Below, one piece after another: positions 1 through 5,184 of a DNA stretch of 8,587 nucleotides. A model generated the notes under the pieces. That model did not search any database. It was not told the DNA's origin and saw nothing but the letters and a program-made list of their open reading frames with translations. The stretch comes from an uncultured Clostridia bacterium (lineage in GTDB: Bacteria > Bacillota > Clostridia > Oscillospirales > Ruminococcaceae): positions 1-8,587 of the forward strand of contig CAMNVW010000052.1 of NCBI GenBank assembly GCA_946563605.1, written 5' to 3'. The position numbers were made by a program, and so were the translations under genes. The number at the start of each line of letters is the position of its first letter. The stretch's first letter is position 1.

Positions 1-347
1 TCCACACTTTTAAAACGAATCTCCAGCATACGGGCAGGGTCATTATGATTGGTGGAAAAATGCTGTTTGAGTGCAGAAGGCGCCGGCAGCTTTTGGCAGA
101 CCTGAGCAAAGGATTCATAAATACGGTGCAATCCACCCTTTCGCTTTTGCAAAATCAGCGGGTGTCTGCTGCCATATATTCCTATGACGAATATAAAATT
201 CGGTGGAAACGAATTGATTTCCGCACGCACCATCGGGTCATCATTTCTGCACACTCTCAGCCCTCTGCCCAAAACCGAAAGCACAAATCCAACCACTTTT
301 TTCTGGAATGTTCTTTTTTGCAGGATCTTGTGTTTTATTTCATCCAT
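1..347 (-). CDS. Unidentified protein, 5' part only (cut by left window edge); possible SCP2-like fold
   Basis: An open minus-strand frame of 115 codons runs from the ATG at 347 off the left edge with no stop. The ATG is preceded by an AGGAAG ribosome binding site at good spacing; another ATG at 369 is in a different frame. The N-terminus begins MDEIKHKILQKR and is basic, with no signal peptide or clear membrane span. I do not recognise the family firmly. The pattern (basic start, 'DPMVRAEINSFPPNFIFVI' near residues 38-56, a later 'MLEIRFKS' strand) recalls small SCP2-type lipid-carrier proteins of Clostridia, where a DPxV...INxLPxGF stretch precedes an 'I.FKS' strand. That is inference from memory of the family shape. 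The gene is divergent from the small membrane protein at 436, so the 88 bases between them should hold both promoters, but I see no convincing -35/-10 pair. Confidence 0.6.
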   Translation of the reverse strand, partial: MDEIKHKILQKRTFQKKVVGFVLSVLGRGLRVCRNDDPMVRAEINSFPPNFIFVIGIYGSRHPLILQKRKGGLHRIYESFAQVCQKLPAPSALKQHFSTNHNDPARMLEIRFKSV

Positions 348-435
348 TTTTCTTCCTGCTCCCTTTCATGACCTTCTAAACGCCGCCCACCGCCGCATAG
401 AATAACTGTATCTTAACCTTTTTTGGAGGTGCGTG

Positions 436-849
436 ATGAACAAATTTCAGTCCCGTTGTCAAAATCATTTTTTGATTCTTCATCCTAAAAAATACAAACC
501 TGTTTTGCTTTTCCTTTTCATCATCCTTTTGCTGACCGCCGCAGTCTTTCATTTCCTGCCTGCTCCCGCTTCACAAAAGCAAACGCTTTCCGGCAGCTGG
601 CGTGAGGAAAATTCGGACGCTTCTGCGGATATGCTTCTTACCATCGACGAAAACACCATCACCATCAATGATTTTTCCTTTGCATATGAGCTTTCTCTCC
701 CTCACCAGGAGTGCCCGACCCGCGAAAACCCTCAGGGCTTTGTTTTGGATGGCGGCTCTATGGGAAGTCTTGCTGGATTATTTTTCTTCGAAGACGGCAA
801 GCTGTTTTTAGAGATAGATTCTCAAATGAAAGTTTTTGTTCGTGAATAA
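436..849 (+). CDS. Small single-pass membrane protein with short exported domain, function unknown
   Basis: This frame encodes 137 residues from the ATG at 436. A GGAGGT ribosome binding site at 425-430 lies 5 nt before that ATG; the in-frame GTG at 433 is only 2 nt away and less likely. A basic N-terminus (residues 1-22) is followed by one hydrophobic segment (about 23-41), giving a membrane anchor with the remainder outside. There is no lipobox cysteine. The exported part contains an 'LSGSW' turn and then alternating short strands ('MLLTIDENTITINDF', 'GKLFLEIDSQMKVFV'). This resembles a small beta-sandwich or lipocalin-like domain of the kind that begins with a G-x-W motif. I do not recognise a named family. 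The gene converges on the DHHW-like gene, with 22 nt between the stop codons, so a shared function is not implied by operon structure. Confidence 0.75.
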   Translation: MNKFQSRCQNHFLILHPKKYKPVLLFLFIILLLTAAVFHFLPAPASQKQTLSGSWREENSDASADMLLTIDENTITINDFSFAYELSLPHQECPTRENPQGFVLDGGSMGSLAGLFFFEDGKLFLEIDSQMKVFVRE

Positions 850-871
850 ATCAGTCGTTTGTACCTTCTGA

Positions 872-2020
872 TTACTCTTCTGCCGGTTTGCTCGTGTCCA
901 GAAAAGCTATCCTTTCCGGTGCGTCGTCATGAAGGAAGGTATCCACCGAGTACGCAATCAAGATACGCTGATAGTTCGCGCAGTCGATCTGCTTGATTTC
1001 CCCTTTGCCGAACTGTTTGGTATCAATAAATCGAATCTGCGAATAGTGCGATGCCAAAAACGGGATGGTTGGTAAAATGCTCTCGTCACCCACAATCAGC
1101 AATGTATTTTCATTGCGAAGATTGCTGCGGATGGTAATATCTCCGGTATTTCCTCCAAGCAGAACATCCAGGTCATCCCCCAATTCCAACAACTGCTCTG
1201 GGTAGAGCGTCTGGTAACTGTACTGATAGCCTTCGTTATGCGTAACTGTGTACATCCTGTTATTTTTCTGATAGTGATACAGGGCAACAATATCCGGCAT
1301 AATGTCCCGATATGGCCACCGCTGATAGGTTTCGCCGTAATAGCTGTGGGAGATATACTGAATATCAAAGTCCTCCTGCGGCTTTGGCGTGTTGTCCAAC
1401 CGCTGTGCCAATACCTCGTAGACGGTATAACCGCCCAAAGCAGTCAGATCCGGCGATGTCCGGTAGTATAAATCCTGATCCAGCTTTGAAAACAACGCCG
1501 GATATACATCCACCACCGTTGCCTTTCCCAGCAGCTGATTATAGGTTTGCTCGATAAACTGCTTTTGATTAAACAGCGGCGCTGCCTGCGGAACTTCATT
1601 TTGCTTGATAGCGCACTTAGTCGGCAGCAGCTGCACATACACCGGAATCCTGCTGTTTTCTGCAAAATGGACCAGCGCCTGTGTATTGCGCGCCGTCTGT
1701 TCTTCATCAGGGTAGCCGATGTCCTCCACCAAAATATCATCGCCGATAAAAATATGGTCAAATTCCCTTGCGCCGCCCTTGATTTTCAGTTCCACCGCCA
1801 AGGAGGACAGTTCATCGGCAAACGGAATACTTTCCGCCATCTTATGTTCAAACTCTGAAAGATAGTCGCTCAGGTGATAATAGCGGTTGAACTTTGGGAA
1901 ATTGCCGCCGTCCGTGATGAGCGCCCATATTCCAACCGATCCCAGCAGCACCGCCAGCACCATTCCGGGGAAAAGATTTTTCCCTTGAAAAAATTTCCCC
2001 TCTGGAAGAATCCTTTTCAT
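872..2020 (-). CDS. DHHW/AlgX-like SGNH-fold envelope protein, catalytic motifs degenerate
   Basis: This 382-residue protein has a cytoplasmic basic start, one membrane segment (about 17-37) and a large exported domain. The layout matches the DHHW family, the usual partner of bacterial MBOAT proteins and related to AlgX and DltD. Family landmarks include 'HIFIGDDILVEDIGYPD' (about 89-105), 'YYRT' then 'LTALGGYTVYEVL' (185-204), and 'LLIVGDESILPTIPFLASHY' (about 307-326), matching the usual LLI.rDSya...PFLA.HY block. In the expected TDHHWT motif the sequence is T188-S-P-D-L-T193, so both histidines are lost. In the DS(Y/F) nucleophile block D312 is followed by E313, with a serine only at 314. 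The spacing is otherwise unchanged, so these are substitutions rather than a frameshift. The start ATG at 2020 has an AAGGAGG site that overlaps the stop codon of the upstream MBOAT gene, so the two are translationally coupled. A catalytic acyltransferase role is doubtful; a binding or scaffold role is inference. Confidence 0.85.
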   Translation of the reverse strand: MKRILPEGKFFQGKNLFPGMVLAVLLGSVGIWALITDGGNFPKFNRYYHLSDYLSEFEHKMAESIPFADELSSLAVELKIKGGAREFDHIFIGDDILVEDIGYPDEEQTARNTQALVHFAENSRIPVYVQLLPTKCAIKQNEVPQAAPLFNQKQFIEQTYNQLLGKATVVDVYPALFSKLDQDLYYRTSPDLTALGGYTVYEVLAQRLDNTPKPQEDFDIQYISHSYYGETYQRWPYRDIMPDIVALYHYQKNNRMYTVTHNEGYQYSYQTLYPEQLLELGDDLDVLLGGNTGDITIRSNLRNENTLLIVGDESILPTIPFLASHYSQIRFIDTKQFGKGEIKQIDCANYQRILIAYSVDTFLHDDAPERIAFLDTSKPAEE

Positions 2021-2033
2021 CGCTTCTCCCTCC

Positions 2034-3362
2034 TTAAATCATAAACGAGACCGATGCGATAAACACGCCAAGATATGCGGCTGCACTGAAGGTATCTGCC
2101 AGTTTGGGGAATTTTTCTCGAATCAGCCGTCCTGTCAATACCGCCAAGCTTGTCGCAAAGAAAAAGTCCAGCAGAATCACCATATAATTGGTGGAAATGA
2201 TGTAAGAGATGCGGTTATTGAACAGCGGCAGGCTGTTTAAACCGAACATACTTCTTAAATAGTATCCTGTCTGGTGCAGCGAGCTTCCCGAAAAAATCGT
2301 AAATGAAAACATAACGATGATAAAGGTATAGATTCGGTCTACAAGCGGCGGAAGCTTTTCCAGATATTTCATAAGAAAATATTTTTCGAGCAAAATAAAA
2401 ACGGTAAAATAAACGCCCCACACCAGATAGTTGAGCCGCAGTCCAAACCACAAGCCCATCAGCATGGTAATCAGCAGGGTATTAACGATGGTAGGCAGCA
2501 CGCCGTTTGTATCAGCCCCCAAAAAGATATAAACATACCGATTGATAAATTTTGTCACCGAGATGTTAAAGCGGTTGAAAAAGTCGGAAACGGTGCGCGA
2601 CTGAAACGGATGATGAAAGTTTTCGGGAAATTCCATCCCGAAAAAGCAGGCGATTCCCCGCGCCATATCGCAGTAACCGGTCAAGGTATAGTACAGTGCA
2701 AAGGTGGAGCTGATAATCAGCGCCCAGACCGAAAGCACCGTTTCCTCACCGGAGGGGATGTCCCGGATTGCACTCTGTACCGAGATGCTGCCTGCCGCTA
2801 AAATGGTCAGACGGGCAAGTCCGCTGACATAGAAGCGAATTCCCTGTTTGATTTTTTCTGCGGAGAGGTCACGCTGTTCCCACTGCGCTTTTAAATCGGA
2901 ATACTGCACGATCGGACCTGCATATAGCTTTCCAAAAAAGGAGGTAAACAGCAGATAATCCACAATGCTGCCATCAAATCGTTCATCGCCGTTGTAAACG
3001 TCGATGACATACCCCAGAGAAGTCACCGTATAAACCATCAAACCCAGCGGGATGCTCCGTTTATCCAGCTCGAACATCGCCATCGCTGCAATCATCAAAC
3101 CAATATTCTTGAGCACGCTCACCCAGAACAGGATCCTTCTTCTCTTCATTTGGCTGGTTGAACGCACCATCTTTGCACACACCAGATAATCGAACAGCAT
3201 CGAGCAAAGCAGAAGCGGCAAGCTGCGCAGGTCATTCATCACATAAAACAAAAGCGAAAATACGGTCAAAACACCATTTTTATATTTTTGCGGACAAACA
3301 TAAAAAATCAACATTGCCGCCGGCAAAAACAAAAAGTTGAAAGTCAGTGTAGAAAGCCCCAA
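2034..3362 (-). CDS. MBOAT-family membrane protein lacking the invariant histidine
   Basis: This polytopic protein of 442 residues has about ten to eleven hydrophobic segments and is DltB/AlgI-like in layout and length. Recognisable blocks are the N-terminal 'LTFNFLFLPA', 'FFGKLYAGPIVQYSDL' (142-157, the FFP...GPI block), 'GYCDMARGIACFFGMEFPEN' (229-248), 'FFNRFNIS' (261-268), 'YVYIFLGA' (276-283) and 'GLWFGLRLNYLVWG' (303-316). MBOAT enzymes normally have RWHIS and GLWHG; here the two histidines are N266 (codon at 2565-2567) and F306 (codon at 2445-2447). The family normally uses the second histidine for acyl transfer across the membrane to an extracellular acceptor. The start is a TTG with an AAAGGAG site 8 nt upstream; it gives the expected MBOAT N-terminus, whereas the nearby ATG at 3367 is out of frame. 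This is the first gene of a pair with the DHHW-like gene, 13 nt apart. The membership is secure, the activity is not. Confidence 0.9.
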   Translation of the reverse strand: MGLSTLTFNFLFLPAAMLIFYVCPQKYKNGVLTVFSLLFYVMNDLRSLPLLLCSMLFDYLVCAKMVRSTSQMKRRRILFWVSVLKNIGLMIAAMAMFELDKRSIPLGLMVYTVTSLGYVIDVYNGDERFDGSIVDYLLFTSFFGKLYAGPIVQYSDLKAQWEQRDLSAEKIKQGIRFYVSGLARLTILAAGSISVQSAIRDIPSGEETVLSVWALIISSTFALYYTLTGYCDMARGIACFFGMEFPENFHHPFQSRTVSDFFNRFNISVTKFINRYVYIFLGADTNGVLPTIVNTLLITMLMGLWFGLRLNYLVWGVYFTVFILLEKYFLMKYLEKLPPLVDRIYTFIIVMFSFTIFSGSSLHQTGYYLRSMFGLNSLPLFNNRISYIISTNYMVILLDFFFATSLAVLTGRLIREKFPKLADTFSAAAYLGVFIASVSFMI

Positions 3363-3370
3363 AGCATGAT

Positions 3371-3377
3371 CTCCTTT
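3371..3377 (-). promoter_or_regulatory. Ribosome binding site deciding a TTG start for the MBOAT gene
   Basis: AAAGGAG on the minus strand lies 8 nt before the in-frame TTG at 3360-3362 but only 3 nt before an out-of-frame ATG at 3365-3367. That ATG opens a seven-codon frame (MLWGFLH) that ends within the MBOAT coding region. The spacing and the resulting protein N-terminus favour TTG. Confidence 0.6.
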
Positions 3378-3386
3378 CTATGATTT

Positions 3387-3415
3387 TATCTATGCTCTTC
3401 GCTGAGATTCCTCAA
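3387..3415 (-). promoter_or_regulatory. Weak candidate promoter for the MBOAT/DHHW pair
   Basis: On the minus strand TTGAGG (3410-3415) is followed after 17 nt by TAGATA (3387-3392), about 25 nt upstream of the MBOAT start. The -10 match is poor (3 of 6), although the A/T-rich TAGATAAAAT context is plausible. A small inverted repeat, TGAG-N4-CTCA, overlaps the -35. The 117-nt gap to the upstream Toprim gene argues that the pair has its own promoter. Confidence 0.3.
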
Positions 3416-3479
3416 CCCCAGCCTTTCTTTCGATTTCAATAAATTCAAAACCTTTGTGGGGCGGCTCAGCTCCCCATTA

Positions 3480-4064
3480 TCAAAGCACATCTGAGCACAA
3501 GCTGTAAAGTTCTTCTCTGGTCATCAAAGCGTCCAGCACCGTCACAAGCGCGTTTGCTGTCAGATGCTCCGGTACATTGAGATGCTTGGACAATTTTTTG
3601 CGCAACTGCGCGCTGTCCGCTTTTCCGCTCAAGCCAAGTTCAAACAGATCCATCTTGGTAATGGGGTCTTTGGGACGTTCAGGCTCGGTCACGCCGATTC
3701 CGGCATCGGTCAGTGCCTTGCGAATAATTGGTTCCGGCACGCCTTCTACGCCAAGCTTGCCTTCTTTAGAGGGGTGCGCTTTGCGCTTTTCCTTGCCGTA
3801 CAAATCAGGGATATAGACATCGACAATATTTTCCTTGCCGCAAATGTTCCGCAAAAATCCCCTGATTTTAAAGCCTGCCATGTCCGAATCGGTCAGCACC
3901 GCAAGCCCCTGTTTTTTTGCCAGCGTCCGCAGCAGCGACTGCATCTCTTTATCCTTGTAAATGCGGAATCCGTCTGTGCAGATAATCACACCATCAATGA
4001 TTCCGCCCAGCTTTATCTTGTCATATTTCCCTTCCACCACAATCGCGCGGTCGGTGTGTATCAT
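3480..4064 (-). CDS. rnmV: RNase M5-like Toprim-domain protein
   Basis: This 194-residue cytoplasmic protein is close to the usual RNase M5 length (about 185). The N-terminal Toprim domain shows its acidic residues: 'IVVEGKYDKIKL' (8-19, catalytic-type E11) and 'LTDSDMAG' (57-64, the DxD pair D59/D61). The following 'HPSKEGKLGVEGVPEPIIRKAL' region (97-118) corresponds to the KxGVEHAS..I..AL stretch of RNase M5, followed by a helical C-terminal domain (DUF4093 type). RNase M5 of Bacillus subtilis matures 5S rRNA by cleaving its precursor in a complex with ribosomal protein L18. The EGKYDKIKL variant is typical of clostridial Toprim proteins, so exact 5S processing function is probable but not certain. 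An in-frame stop lies two codons upstream of the ATG at 4064, which fixes the start. The AAGG site 11 nt away is weak. It follows holA by 45 nt and is likely co-transcribed with it. Confidence 0.8.
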   Translation of the reverse strand: MIHTDRAIVVEGKYDKIKLGGIIDGVIICTDGFRIYKDKEMQSLLRTLAKKQGLAVLTDSDMAGFKIRGFLRNICGKENIVDVYIPDLYGKEKRKAHPSKEGKLGVEGVPEPIIRKALTDAGIGVTEPERPKDPITKMDLFELGLSGKADSAQLRKKLSKHLNVPEHLTANALVTVLDALMTREELYSLCSDVL

Positions 4065-4109
4065 CCTTCATCCATCCTTACTCTATCGTATAATCAAGCT
4101 TCGTTTTGC

Positions 4110-5183
4110 CTATTTCTGTCCAGAAGAAATCAAAAACAGCTCGGTCACTGCCTGTTCCAACAGCTGCTCATTGTCTGCTCTTGTACTTTTCATCCGAAAA
4201 TCAATATCAGCAAGATAAGCAACCGAGCTTCTTAACACTTCGATTGAGTATTTGGAGCAGTCACGCAGACTGTTTCTCACCACAAATTCCCTGCCTTTGT
4301 AGGAAAAATTCTGTTTGATTGCTTCTTCTCCCAGCCCCATATTTTTGGCTGTTTTTGCAATATATAAATCCAGATACGCACCTGACAGCGCCGCCAAAAT
4401 CGCGGTCGGCTGGTACCGCAGGTACAATAGATCCTCCACTATGTGCATCGCTTTTTCAAAGCGGTCCGCCAAAATGGCTTTTGCCAAATCATATACCGAG
4501 GCGTTCACCGTTTTGCAGGTGATTTCCTCCACCAATTCCGGCGTGATGGCAAACGGATGCTGTTCATCCGCGCCGTACCTTCCCTGCGCATAGGCGGTCA
4601 GCTTTTCCAGTTCACCGCTCAAAGTCAGCATATCTTTTTCACACCGCTCGATCAGCAGCTCGCAAACATCCCTTGTTGCCGTACAATTTCGTGTTTCCAG
4701 TTTGGAGCGGATAAAGCGTATTAAATCGGAGGTATCCCGTTGTTTTAACTCCAGCACCGCTCCTGCCTTATCACACAAAGCAACCAGTTTTTTGGCGCCT
4801 GCACTCTTTTTCGGAAGAAATTCCTCCTTATCCACCACCAAAATCAGCACCGTTGTCTGCGGCGGATCGGCAAGCAGTTCGGAAATCTTCTCCTTGTCCT
4901 GCGCGTTCAAGGCTTCAAAATCGAATTTATCCACCACCACGCACCGCTGCTCGGTAAAGAACGGCATCGCCTCGCAGGATTCAATCAGTGCATCCACCTT
5001 CAGCGCACCGCCGTCAAAACGATGAAAATTAAACTGGGCAAAGTCCTCCGGCGCCGCCAAACGAATCAACCGCTTCAGGTACATCTCCTTGAGATATTTC
5101 TCCTTGCCGTACAGCAGGTACACCCGATACAGATGCCCCAGCTTGATGTTTTGCAGCAGCTGGCTCTCCTCTTTAAAAATCAT
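4110..5183 (-). CDS. holA: DNA polymerase III delta subunit
   Basis: From the ATG at 5183 this encodes 357 residues, near the usual 340-350 for HolA/YqeN. Delta is the clamp-loader subunit that opens the sliding clamp during chromosome replication; it acts in the cytoplasm with DnaX, delta prime and DnaN. The N-terminal AAA+-like domain shows 'YRVYLLYGKEKYL' (about 19-31), which is the Y.lyG.E.yL landmark, then 'MPFFTEQRCVVVDKF' (about 76-90) and 'ILVVDKEEFLP'. The C-terminal collar helices include 'ASVYDLAKAILADRFEKAM' and 'DIDFRMKSTRADNEQLLEQA', the last being the family's DxxlKsg..d....le block. The open frame extends to a GTG at 5264, but that stretch overlaps comEC. The ATG at 5183 sits 1 nt after the comEC stop, has an AGGA site upstream and starts the canonical protein. 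Confidence 0.93.
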   Translation of the reverse strand: MIFKEESQLLQNIKLGHLYRVYLLYGKEKYLKEMYLKRLIRLAAPEDFAQFNFHRFDGGALKVDALIESCEAMPFFTEQRCVVVDKFDFEALNAQDKEKISELLADPPQTTVLILVVDKEEFLPKKSAGAKKLVALCDKAGAVLELKQRDTSDLIRFIRSKLETRNCTATRDVCELLIERCEKDMLTLSGELEKLTAYAQGRYGADEQHPFAITPELVEEITCKTVNASVYDLAKAILADRFEKAMHIVEDLLYLRYQPTAILAALSGAYLDLYIAKTAKNMGLGEEAIKQNFSYKGREFVVRNSLRDCSKYSIEVLRSSVAYLADIDFRMKSTRADNEQLLEQAVTELFLISSGQK

Positions 5184-5184
5184 C

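Noticed and set aside
45..371. Plus-strand frame of 108 codons at the left edge
   Set aside because: The antisense frame from 347 is open to the edge with a good ribosome binding site and a more protein-like composition; the plus frame has neither.
849..873. AATCAG/CTGATT inverted repeat between the convergent stops
   Set aside because: The stem is only 6 bp, A/T-rich, with a 13-nt loop and no U-tract; too weak to call a bidirectional terminator.
2215..2451. Possible frameshift in the MBOAT gene suggested by a second frame covering its 3' half
   Set aside because: The MBOAT frame is continuous with family motifs on both sides of this stretch; the other frame is a chance open stretch.
3458..3475. 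GC-rich imperfect hairpin just after the Toprim gene stop (GGGG...CCCC)
   Set aside because: Only four outer and two inner pairs form around an internal mismatch, and no clear U-tract follows on the minus strand, so I do not call it a terminator.
3564..4235. Plus-strand frame of 223 codons opposite the Toprim and holA genes
   Set aside because: It is antisense to two recognised genes, spans their junction, has no ribosome site and no recognisable domain.
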